NCBI RefSeq assembly: GCF_041381155.1
Contig: NC_091135.1
Location: forward strand, 61,416,567 to 61,480,566
From: Argopecten irradians
Lineage: Eukaryota; Mollusca; Bivalvia; Pectinida; Pectinidae
Length of the DNA stretch: 64,000 nt
Reading direction: 5' to 3'
Of this stretch, positions 12,301-22,604 are shown one piece after another. The notes under the pieces were generated by a model, which was not told the DNA's origin, searched no databases, and saw nothing but the letters and a program-made list of their open reading frames with translations. Both the position numbers and the translations under genes were made by a program. Position 1 is the stretch's first letter. The number at the start of each line of letters is the position of its first letter.

Positions 12301-12566
12301 GTGGCGACATCACTACAACCTCATGTGACAGTGTTGATCCGTCTTCTGTTGTCACTGGAGACAATTGTGATAACGATAATGAATCTGATAAATCCTGTGA
12401 TACTGATCTGTTGGGTGCTTCTTCCTCATCACTTTGTCAGGGGGAAAACCTCATCTCTATAACTGATCCTGGCGTCAGCAGGGTGCCACGTCAGACAAGT
12501 GATTCCTCCAGTGATACAGATGCTATAGTACTCGGAGAAAACTCATCTCAATTTGAGTTATTTTGA
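6257..12566 (+). CDS. LRP12: LRP3/10/12-type LDL receptor-related protein (3' part of gene)
   Basis: Gene-level entry for the last three coding exons: 6257-6376, 10201-10326 and 11559 onward. The first two encode LDL-receptor class A modules and are flanked by phase-1 introns, as is typical of LDLa exons. The third encodes the transmembrane segment and cytoplasmic tail. The juxtamembrane CTCKLYNLR followed by an RRRAPPPY motif matches, from family knowledge, the LRP3/LRP10/LRP12 receptors (CUB and LDLa ectodomain, PPxY-bearing tail) rather than the large endocytic LRPs. Upstream CUB and LDLa exons must lie left of the window. The choice of LRP12 over LRP3 is uncertain. The tail reads into a stop at 12328, but an overlapping frame extends to 12566 (see the last exon). 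Expected role: single-pass plasma-membrane receptor or scaffold. Confidence 0.85.
6377..8512 (+). repeat. About 58-63-bp minisatellite starting at the splice donor
   Basis: Units of the form CTGAACTGTAGTAAGTATAG ... GGACTGTTAACTGGGTAATAGTC ... CATGTAACAGT repeat across most of the intron. A non-repeat stretch lies at about 6480-6610. The first unit overlaps the end of the LDLa exon, so the unit contains exon sequence plus the 5' splice site. Donor-equivalents vary (GTAAGT, GTGAGT, GTGAAT). Nested in the array is a tandem doubling of 846 bp: 6767-7612 matches 7613-8458 almost base for base. Confidence 0.93.
8610..8679. repeat. 70-bp inverted repeat between two arrays
   Basis: CAAGAGCTTTGCA at 8610-8622 is the exact reverse complement of TGCAAAGCTCTTG at 8667-8679, giving a 13-bp stem around a 44-nt AT-rich loop. 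It lies in the short non-repeat spacer (8513-8729) between two minisatellite blocks of the same intron. It may be a small MITE remnant. Confidence 0.7.
8730..10035 (+). repeat. 63-bp minisatellite, second block of the same intron
   Basis: About 21 copies of a 63-bp unit (GTATAGAACAGGGACTGTTG ... ATGTTATAGTCAGGTCATGTAACAGTCTAAAGTGTAGTGA), a diverged sister of the 6377-8512 array. The position matching the exon donor reads TGTAGTGAGTATAG in most copies, which is still a good 5' splice-site match. Open frames on both strands through this block are repeat artefacts. 10036-10200 is ordinary intron ending in TCTGTTCCAG. Confidence 0.93.
10201..10326 (+). CDS. LRP12: LRP exon: canonical LDLa module
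   Basis: The acceptor TGTTCCAG ends at 10200 and the donor GTAAGT starts at 10327. The 126-nt exon is phase 1-1. It encodes [37 protein letters not shown], an LDLa repeat with an intact calcium cage: the W before KC, then CD, DC, GD and SDE. It is the last ectodomain module before the membrane exon. Reading past the donor gives an in-frame stop within three codons (AGT AAG TAA), so intron retention would end the protein before its membrane segment. Confidence 0.95.
10327..11445 (+). repeat. 31-bp minisatellite, each unit opening with GTAAGTAAC
   Basis: About 36 copies of a 31-bp unit, GTAAGTAACAGCAATGACAT followed by ACACTTATCCA. Unit 1 starts exactly at intron base +1 of the LDLa exon. Almost every unit start is therefore a near-perfect 5' splice site (CCA|GTAAGT). 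One early copy has GCAAGT and some units carry AACAAC or AACAGTG variants. The array fills nearly the whole 1232-bp intron; 11446-11558 is the remaining intron, ending in TTTTGACAG. Confidence 0.96.
11559..12566 (+). CDS. LRP12: LRP last exon: transmembrane segment and cytoplasmic tail
   Basis: The acceptor TTTGACAG ends at 11558; GG completes the codon split from the previous exon. The exon begins [13 protein letters not shown] and has a 22-residue hydrophobic span ending in AMGC, then the basic anchor CTCKLYNLR. The tail holds RRRAPPPY (a PPxY, WW-domain/Nedd4-type ligand), PYDEV (a Yxxphi-type sorting motif) and an Arg-rich run. This frame stops at 12326-12328. The overlapping frame, open from at least 12072, continues with an acidic Ser-rich tail ([10 protein letters not shown]) to a stop at 12564-12566. 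One fewer G in the run near 12296 would join them. I extend the feature to 12566 on that basis, but the literal reading ends at 12328. Confidence 0.85.
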
Positions 12567-14400
12567 TTTTTGTAATGTCTTGTTGAAGGTAGGGGTACCT
12601 ACCTTGATTCAATACCGTTATGTATGTAATGTCCTTATACTTTTAAACATACCAGGTAGAAATAGGATATCATTATTGCATGATTTTCCCCAAAAAAAGT
12701 TATATTTTCCTATTAAGATGAAATGTATTGTTGATATTGATGGCAGTTAAACATTCTTCAAATATAAAAAAGGGGCTCAGTTTAATTTTCATCAATTGTT
12801 TTAGGTTGAAGGTTTAGCTGTAAAGCATCATCCATTTCCTACTTGACACAATTTCTATTTTACCCCATAAATAACCAGGTTTAGATGATTGACATGACTT
12901 TGTAAAACATCTTTTGTTGCTTTATTTTGTGGGTTTTTTTTGTACACACTGGTTGGTTGACTCAGTTTTCTTTCTGCTGAAAAAGTTTTTATTTTTATTT
13001 ACAATGTCAAGAGTTGGTGACTTCCATACTCATAGTCAATTTATGAGTACAACATATTTTAAATCAGTTAACAGGGCCATTACTATTGTAAAGCAAAAAA
13101 ATCCATTACTATTGTAAAGCAAAAAAATCAGTCTTATTCTTTTTATGAAACTACTTCATCGGTAAAATGTTATGCATTTGGTGTAGTATTGATGCATTGA
13201 TCTAATTGATCAGGACAATTCAGATTTGTTTTGATTTTATTTACACCTCTACATATAGCTCAAACAACAAGTGTTTGTGTTTGATAGAATCGTCCTTCCC
13301 CCATCCCCAATGCTCATGGATTGCTGTAATCTCCCTTCATATTTTACCATCATGTGTATGTCAATGTAATTTCTTGTCTTTGATTGTCAGAGTTTAACAA
13401 AGGACAAGCACAGTGTGATCTTATGTGGAGGGGGGGGGGGGGGGGGAGACTGTGTTTCTGTATTTTTGAGCCTTTTTTAGGATTGTTCCTTGAGGTTATC
13501 ATATTAGGGGCTGTCTATTTATATACATACATAATAAATTATCTGGAAATGAGGCGTTATTCATGGACCAATCTGTTACTGAAGAATGTAGCATAATACC
13601 CAATGTAGCTGTCTCACTCATCTGATACTACCAAATATAACATTATACAGATGTGAGTCTATTTCTCATTGTCGGTTAACATGGATGATCTCTTAATCAA
13701 ACTATATGGTACACACACACACACATATATATATATGCCATTAATGGTTTCAAAACTGCAATATTGAACTGTGAAGTGGAAGGTCATTGATTTGGAACAT
13801 CTTTTATCTTCACATCTTATTTTGTCTACAAGGTCCTATAGTGTAGAGCAGCTGTGCCTTAGTTCTAAAGTCTCATTATATTGCAATAGAGTTTAGATCA
13901 ATTTAAACGGTGGGGAAAATCCGGGATTACTTTTCATTATACAGGGGTTCACCTTTTCTATATTTATCAAGGTTTATAAAGCAACAACTATAATTTTGTA
14001 TGGCATAAACCAATACACTGTAAATGCATTCTTTCACATTATAGTTCTATTCCAGATATTCCCACAGAACTATTCCAGATTTGATAGTGTAACTTTCCAT
14101 TTAATATATGTGTTACTGATTTTGTACAATATTTATTTGCTGTTATTAATACTTATGACCGCTGTGATTTGATTTTGTAGGATGCTATTTGTGCTACCTG
14201 TTTTGTATTTTTATTTTATTTATTTCAAAAGTTATTAGCTTTCATAGCCTTTTTATTGTGTAATGTATGAAAAGGATATATCCTGTTTAGTTACATATGT
14301 GGTATGCTTATTTGGATTAAGATAAAAAAAATCTCTTGCACATAGTGTATCAATTGAAATGATAACCGAACGATGTACATCAGTACAGTTACAGTTAGGG
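12567..14400 (+). other. 3' UTR and downstream region of the LRP gene
   Basis: No coding signal. It contains a poly-G tract at about 13431-13447, a candidate AATAAA poly(A) signal at 13533-13538, and a CA/TA microsatellite at about 13713-13735. Where transcription ends cannot be settled from sequence alone. Confidence 0.4.
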
Positions 14401-14401
14401 C

Positions 14402-17400
14402 GCTGATAACATCTGTTATCTAGTATTGCTCTGACCATAAACAATTATACATAAAATTATCACATTGATAATATCTGTTATCTAGTATTGCTCTGACCAT
14501 ATACAATTATACATACAATTATCACACTGATAACATCTGTTATCTAGTATTGCTCTGACCATATACAATTATACATACAATTATCACACTGATATCATCT
14601 GTTATCTAGTATTGCTCTGACCATATACAATTATACATACAATTATCACACTGATAACATCTGTTATCTAGTATTGCTCTGACCATATACAATTATACAT
14701 ACAATTATCACACTGATAACATCTGTTATCTAGTATTGCTCTGACCATATACAATTATACATACAATTATCACACTGATAACATCTGTTATCTAGTATTG
14801 CTCTGACCATATACAATTATACATACAATTATCACACTGATAACATCTGTTATCTAGTATTGCTCTGACCATATACAATTATACATACAATTATCATACT
14901 GATAACATCTGTTATCTAGTATTGCTCTGACCATATACAATTATACATACAATTATCACACTGATAACATCTGTTATCTAGTATTGCTCTGACCATATAC
15001 AATTATACATACAATTATCACACTGATAACATCTGTTATCTAGTATTGCTCTGACCATATACAATTATACATACAATTATCACACTGATAACATCTGCTA
15101 TCTAGTACTGCTCTGACCATATACAATTATACATACATACAATTATCACACTGATAACACCCCGTGTTATCTAGTATTGCTCTGACCATAAACAATTATA
15201 CATACAATTATCACACTGATAACATCTGTTATCTAGTATTGCTCTGACCACATACAATTATACATACAATTATCACACTGATAACACCCGTTATCTAGTA
15301 TTGCTCTGACCATAAACAATTATACATACAATACAATTATCACACCGATAACATCTGTTATCTAGTATTGCTCTGACCACATACAATTATACATACAATT
15401 ATCACACTGATAACATCTGTTATCTAGTATTGCTCTGACCACATACAATTATACATACAATTATCACACTGATAACATCTGTTATCTAGTATTGCTCTGA
15501 CCATATACAATTATACATACAATTATCACACTGATAACACCCGTTATCTAGTATTGCTCTGACCATATACAATTATACATACAATTATCACACCGATAAC
15601 ATCTGTTATCTAGTATTGCTCTGACCACATACAATTATACATACAATTATCACACTGATAACATCTGTTATCTAGTATTGCTCTGACCACATACAATTAT
15701 ACATACAATTATCACACTGATAACATCTGTTATCTAGTATTGCTCTGACCACATACAATTATACATACAATTATCACACTGATAACATCTGTTATCTAGT
15801 ATTGCTCTGACCATATACAATTATACATACAATTATCACACCGATAACATCTGTTATCTAGTATTGCTCTGACCACATACAATTATACATACAATTATCA
15901 CACTGATAACATCTGTTATCTAGTATTGCTCTGACCACATACAATTATACATACAATTATCACACTGATAACATCTGTTATCTAGTATTGCTCTGACCAT
16001 ATACAATTATACATACAATTATCACACTGATAACATCTGCTATCTAGTATTGCTCTGACCATATACAATTATACATACAATTATCACACTGATAACATCT
16101 GTTATCTAGTATTGCTCTGACCATATACAATTATACATACAATTATCACACTGATAACACCCGTTATCTAGTATTGCTCTGACCATATACAATTATACAT
16201 ACAATTATCACACCGATAACATCTGTTATCTAGTATTGCTCTGACCACATACAATTATACATACAATTATCACACTGATAACATCTGTTATTCTAGTATT
16301 GCTCTGACCACATACAATTATACATACAGTTATCACACTGATAACATCTGTTATCTAGTATTGCTCTGACCACATACAATTATACATACAATTATCACAC
16401 TGATAACATCTGTTATCTAGTATTGCTCTGACCATATACAATTATACATACAATTATCACACCGATAACATCTGTTATCTAGTATTGCTCTGACCACATA
16501 CAATTATACATACAATTATCACACTGATAACATCTGTTATCTAGTATTGCTCTGACCATAAACAATTATACATACAATTATCACACTGATAACATCTGTT
16601 ATCTGTATTGCTCTGACCATATACAATTATACATACAATTATCACACTGATAACATCTGCTATCTAGTATTGCTCTGACCATATACAATTATACATACAA
16701 TTATCACTCTGATAATATCTGTTATCTAGTATTGCTCTGACCACATACAATTATACATACAATTATCACACTGATAACATCTGTTATCTAGTATTGCTCT
16801 GACCATAAACAATTATACATACAATTATCACACTGATAACATCTGTTATCTAGTATTGCTCTGACCACATACAATTATACATACAATTATCACACTGATA
16901 ACATCTGTTATCTAGTATTGCTCTGACCATAAACAATTATACATACAATTATCACACTGATAACATCTGTTATCTAGTATTGCTCTGACCATATACAATT
17001 ATACATAAAATTATCACACTGATAACATCTGCTATCTAGTATTGCTCTGACCATATACAATTATACATACAATTATCACACTGATAACATCTGCTATCTA
17101 GTATTGCTCTGACCACATACAATTATACATACAATTATCACACTGATAACATCTGCTATCTAGTATTGCTCTGACCATATACAATTATACATACAATTAT
17201 CACACTGATAACATCTGTTATCTAGTGTTGCTCTGACCACATACAATTATACATACAATTATCACACTGATAACATCTGTTATCTAGTATTGCTCTGACC
17301 ATAAACAATTATACATACAATTATCACACTGATAACATCTGTTATCTAGTATTGCTCTGACCATAAACAATTATACATACAATTATCACACTGATAACAT

Positions 17401-17577
17401 CTGTTATCTAGTATTGCTCTGACCACATACAATTATACATACAATTATCACACTGATAACATCTGTTATCTAGTACTGCTCTGACCATATACAATTATAC
17501 ATACAATTATCACACTGATAACATCTGTTATCTAGTATTGCTCTGACCATATACAATTATACATACAATTATCACAC
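14402..17577. repeat. 62-bp satellite with hairpin and GATA motifs
   Basis: About 51 copies of a 62-bp unit (CACACTGATAACATCTGTTA TCTAGTATTGCTCTGACCAT ATACAATTATACATACAATTAT). The unit contains an inverted repeat, GATAAC-ATCT-GTTATC. Frequent variants are ATCT to ACCC in the loop, ATATAC to ACATAC or AAAC, and GTTATC to GCTATC. Each unit carries three WGATAR matches (TGATAA, AGATAA on the opposite strand, and TGATAA on the opposite strand at AATTATCA). Confidence 0.96.
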
Positions 17578-18264
17578 TTGTTTTGCACTGGTGCCATTTT
17601 TTATGAATAAATTTGAAATAATTTGTCACATTTTCATAAAATCAAATTAATTTCATTTCTATGATTGTAATTTTAGGTATACAAAACAATTTCTGCTTGT
17701 TACTGGTTGTTATAATATTTAATCAGAAATAGTTTTATGCACAAATGTCCATTTGCCAAAGTGTATCATACAATTATTATGAATCATGAAATATATATCA
17801 GATGCCATACTGTTCATACCAAATAACATTTAGTTGATTATTTTCCTATTGTTTCATTTGTAAGTACAATGTATATGTTTTTATTTTGTGGTGATTATGA
17901 AGATGGAGCTTGTGTAATCCAAGTAATGAATATGGCGTCTGTGTATCCTTTATACATGTACATGCACATGTGTGCAAAATATATGTCCCAGAAATAGTTA
18001 ACCATCTATAATTGCGATATGAACTCTAGTTGACCTTTGAATTGTTACAAACCTTTTTTTGTTGTTTTTCCTATAACTATTGTGTACGGTATTTGCTTTA
18101 GAAGGATTTAACACATTCCTGTTAAGCAGACATTATCTCAGCCAGTGGACTGAAGCCAAAAATCACATATAGTTATCACATGTATAAATGATCTCGGCAT
18201 TCTAGCTGCAAAACTTAAGATTCTCTGTTCAGTTCCTATTCTTTGCTGTATTGTAATTATTATC
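17578..18264. other. AT-rich intergenic stretch
   Basis: No coding or RNA-gene signal. An AATAAA lies at 17606-17611 just past the satellite, but no adjacent gene supports its use. Confidence 0.4.
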
Positions 18265-18332
18265 CAGAAATAAAACCGCATTTTGAACCGATCGATCAAC
18301 AAGGTGGCCGACAGGCTGACATTTTGGATTTT

Positions 18333-19547
18333 TAGCCCACCATCATCAGATGGTGGGCTATTCAAATCGCTTTTTGTCCATGGTCCGTCGTCCATCCTTC
18401 CGTCCGTCCTTCCGTCCGTCCGTCCGTCCTTCCGTCCGTCCGTCCGTCCGTCCGTTAACAATTCTTGTTATCGCTATTTCTCAGAAAGTACTGAAGGGAG
18501 CTGTCTCGTATTTCATATGTAGGTTCCCCTAGGGCCCTAGTTGTGCATATTGAATTTTGGGACCAATCGGTCAACAAGATGGCCGCCAGGCAGCCATCTT
18601 GGATTTTGATACTTAAAGTTTGTTATCGCTATTTCTCAGAAAGTACTAAAGGGATCTGTCTCAAATTTCATATGTAGGTTCCCCTAGGGCCCTAGTTGTG
18701 CATATTGCATTTTGGGACCAATCGGTCAACAAGATGGCCGCCAGGCAGCCATCTTGGATTTTGATAGTTAAAGTTTGTTATCGCTATTTCTCAGAAAGTA
18801 CTGACGGGATCTGTCTCAAATTTAATATATAGGTTCCCCTAGGGTCCTAGTTGTGCATGTTGCGTTTTGGGACCGATCGGTCAACAAGATGGCAGCCATC
18901 TTGGATTTTGATAGTTAAAGTTTGTTGTCGCTATTTCTCAGAAAGTACTGAAGGGATCTGTCTCAAATTTTATATATAGGTTCCCCTAGGGTCCTAGTTG
19001 TGCATGTTGCGTTTTGGGACCGATCGGTCAACAGGATGGCCGCCAGGCAGCCATCTTGGATTTTGATAGTTAAAGATTGTTATCGCTATATCTCACAAAG
19101 TACTGAAGGGATCTTTCTCAAATTTCATATGTAGGTGCCCCTAGGGCTCTAGTTGTACATAATGCGTTTTTGGATCGATCGGTCAACAAAATGGCCGCCA
19201 GGCTGCCATCTTGGATTTTGATAGTTAAGATTGTTATCGCTATTTCTCAGAAAGTATTGAATGAATCTGTCTCAAATTTCATATATAGGTTCCCCTAGGG
19301 CCCTAGTTGTGCATATTTCGATTTGGGACCGATCAATCATCAAGATGGCCGCCAAGGAGCCATCTTGGATTTTGATAGTTGAAGTTTGGTTACTGCTGTT
19401 TCTCAGGCAGTACTGAAGCGATCTGTCTCAAATTTTATATATAGTATGTTTGCAAAAGTTTGAAAAGCAGAGAAAAGATCCCTCTTTCCATTGTCAGACA
19501 TAGATCTTTCTTTGGTGGGCGCCAAGATCCCTCTGGGATCTCTTGTT
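18333..19547 (+). mobile_element. Pearl/Helentron-like element, GCCCACC-headed, intact
   Basis: The head is a near-perfect palindrome (TAGCCCACCATC-ATCA-GATGGTGGGCTA), followed by a GTCCGTCC stretch. The core is about six copies of a 175-185-bp unit (GTTATCGCTATTTCTCAGAA ... CCCCTAGGGCCCTAGTTGTG ... CAACAAGATGGCCGCCAGGC). The 3' end has an inverted copy of the head (TGGTGGGC), the hairpin GATCCC-TCT-GGGATC, and CTTGTT. It sits inside an older core of the same family. Confidence 0.82.
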
Positions 19548-19959
19548 ATAGTTGAAGTTTATTACCACTATTTCTAAGAAAGTATTGAAAGGATCTGTCT
19601 CATATATTTTTAATGTAGGTTCCCCTAGGGATATTGTTGTGCATATTGCATTTCGGGACTGATCGATCAACAATATGGCCAACCAGCCACCATCTTAGAT
19701 TTTGATAGTGAAGGTTGTTACTGCTATTTCTCAAAAAGTACTGAAGGTTTCATTCTCAAATTTCATATGTATAGAGTCCTCGTAGGCCCTAGATAGGCAT
19801 AATATATTATTTGAGCGATTTTGTCAACAAGATGGCCCACAGACCCCCATCTTCGATGTTGATATTTGAAGTTTGAAAAGCATAGAAAAGATCCCTCTTT
19901 CAATTGTCATACATAGATCATTCGTTGGTGGCGTCAAGATCCCTCTGGGATCTCTTGTT
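19548..19959 (+). mobile_element. Right half of an older pearl-like element split by the insertion at 18333
   Basis: It resumes the core sequence (ATAGTTGAAGTTTATTACCA) that breaks off at about 18332 (GGCTGACATTTTGGATTT), and carries its own 3' end, AGATCCCTCTGGGATCTCTTGTT, ending at 19959. The left remnant is about 18265-18332. Its 5' head is missing. Confidence 0.75.
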
Positions 19960-22100
19960 GCATTAAAAGAAAAAGAAAGAGTTGAAATAAATACATGTGG
20001 GTTGAAATTAAAGTTCAGATAATTGTAACAACTACAATAACAATGTTCACTCTACTAATAGAGCACCAAATTGGTGAAGGTCTTTCTACCAAATATCAAT
20101 GCAATGTTTTCACTGATTACATAACCAACAAAAGCATGTAATTTCTCTTTTAAAAAGCCTTAAAATCAGTGTGAAGCTCAGTTGTTTGAAATCTTTTCTG
20201 TAAGTCATTAGACAATGTATATACCATATGTTGAAGTCAACAGAATTATAATGAATGATCTTTATGTTTTGTTGGGGGTAAACATCTCTAAGATGTGAAC
20301 AATTTGATTTGAAGGAGTTATTTTTTAATACTGTACACTGTATTTGTTTTTTATTGAAAAATCGTATGAAAGTCAGTTACTGGTAAGTTAATAAATCTGT
20401 TTTGATTATATTGTCAGTTGAGGAATTTATTTAAACCATGAAATAAATAGCAATTACTCTATATGTAAAGATACTGTGGTAGAATTTATATAAAATATTG
20501 TAATAGAAATTATTATATGTTCAAAAACCAAGTTAACATTGACCATAGATGTAACCTCCTATTGTGAAAAACAATTTGTTTGATAATTGTTGAATGTTCC
20601 TTATTTTGTCAGCAAATGTAAACTTATCTTTTATTGAGATCTTTTTGGTTACAGGTGTGATATTCATTCCAAACCCACAGTCCAGATAAATTGCAGTATC
20701 TATACATACGTATACATGTACATGTTTGGACACTACATAATATCTCTAGATGTGATCTCCACAGTTCTTTAAAAAAAAAATTGATCGTAATATATCCCCT
20801 TGTTTTGTTCAGGAAGAGAAAAAAAATATGGAGTTCTCCTTAAATTTTGAATAAATAAAAAAAAAATAAAAACTTCAATGTGATGTAGTTTAATAGTGAA
20901 ACTCTACAGTGCTAATATATGTAGACATCTGGTAAAGAATGTCATAGTTTGTGATATGTTATTTAATCTTCCACATCACATCACAGAAAACCTATTTTAG
21001 GATGTGTGATAGCTTAGTCTATCTCTCTCACATCACATCCCAGAAAACCTATTTAAGGGTATGTGATAACTTAGTCTATCTCTCTCACATCACATCCCAG
21101 GAAACCTATTTTTGATACTTGTATCCATTGTATGACTGTATGCTTCAGAGATACATTAAAATGTACACAAACTGAATGGAATGTGGTTTTGTGTTTTGTT
21201 CAGCTCTACTACACACTAATGTAACTGTTATTAATATGAATCATGCACGGCATGGGAAGAGCGAAACTCTATTTGTTTATTTTATTTTCTATTTCATGTA
21301 GAAGACATAATTTAGAAATAAAAGGATGTACTTTAAACTATAGAAGTATCTGATATAATAATTGTCTAGCATAAACTCAATGAAATGAACTCAAAGATGC
21401 GGATTTCTCTGTGTCCGTGCAAGGACTATGCAATTTGACTGGTTAGACCTAGTTGTTTGTTTATGAATTAATGACGAACCTGGTGATTTTATATTGTTTT
21501 CAGACGAGCCTTGACAAAGCCCTCACAGGCCTGTATTCAACCCAATAAATGCCACCTTCCATATAGCATCCCTCCCTTTTTTGAGGCCTCATTTTCACTT
21601 ACCGGTACCTGAAATTAAATGGAGATTGAACAGATTTATTGCTTACTTTGTGCATAATTGTATAAATGGCTATTTTAAAAAGCACATCTCTTATTTTTCT
21701 CAATTTTCTCAATTTCTATGTACCCTGGAGCTTATTGGGATGAATATGTATAAACTATTTGAAAAAATACTAAATGGCCCACAGGTTTTCTTTCGTTTGG
21801 TTAATTGGTTTCTTCATTCTGGGACATCTTCAGCAAACCAAAATCCTGATGTATGAGTTGAACAATTCTAGTTTGTTTTTTGCAAACTAGTGATATATTA
21901 AAGATAATTTATATCCCTTTTTTGGACTTCTTATTTGATTTGGAGCTTGACGAAGAATTTTATGTTGCATCTTCAACATCATCGATGGATAATTGGAGAA
22001 TAAAAAACCCAGATTAATAATTCTTTTACCAGACAAATCAGATGATCTATCTGTGTGACTTCATGTTTTCACAATATCATCACGTCATTGATGTCAACGT
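19960..22100. other. AT-rich intergenic region
   Basis: No gene found. It contains a small 2.7-copy tandem repeat of about 57 bp at 20965-21120 (CACATCACATCCCAGAAAAC ... TTAGTCTATCTCTCT). The remainder is low-complexity AT-rich sequence. Confidence 0.5.
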
Positions 22101-22141
22101 GACGTCGTCGACAGTTTCATAGTTGTCAGTATTTTAACAAT

Positions 22142-22206
22142 CGGGAATCTTCGGTACTTTCCGTAAACGAGAAAATTTTTTTTACGGAAAGTGCCGAAGG
22201 TTCCCG
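22142..22206. promoter_or_regulatory. Palindrome with two HSE-like dyads upstream of HSF
   Basis: The arms 22142-22167 and 22181-22206 match as inverted repeats at 24 of 26 bases, around a 13-nt loop. Each arm contains an inverted GAAnnTTC pair (GAATCTTC at 22145-22152, GAAGGTTC at 22196-22203), the minimal two-pentamer form of a heat shock element. It lies about 290 bp upstream of the HSF start codon. Autoregulation by HSF is a guess; the palindrome could also be a transposon relic. Confidence 0.5.
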
Positions 22207-22496
22207 TTTATCAGTGCTTTCAGTACTTTGATTCCAAAAATAAACACAAAAATCTTGAATTAAGAAAAGGATCCAAGCATTGATTTAAATTATTGTATTT
22301 TTGATATAAAGTTTAAATAAATATAAAGCAATAAAAGATTAAACAGATTTTCTTGTCAATGTTATCTTTTATCTAACTAGAAAATGAATACCGACGTTAT
22401 CGTGATCAGATTCTTACCGGAAGAAGATAATGTGACGCATGCGTATGTTGTATAGTGAATCTGCACTGAGCGATGATGTTGTTGAAAATGGAATAA

Positions 22497-22604
22497 ATGC
22501 ACGGTTCCTCCGGGATGTCATCTTCAAACGTTCCAGCCTTCTTAACGAAGCTTTGGGCACTTGTGGAAAACCCAACATGCGACGACTTGATATGTTGGGA
22601 TCCG
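22497..22604 (+). CDS. HSF1: HSF1 exon 1: start of DNA-binding domain
   Basis: Encodes 36 residues including [20 protein letters not shown], the hallmark start of the HSF winged helix. The donor after CCG is GTAAAT. An upstream ATG (ATGGAATAA) forms only a two-codon reading frame overlapping the leader. Confidence 0.95.

Noticed and set aside
18138-18532. Open frames rich in RPSVRPS / DGRTDGR
   Set aside because: They read the GTCC microsatellite of a pearl-like element.
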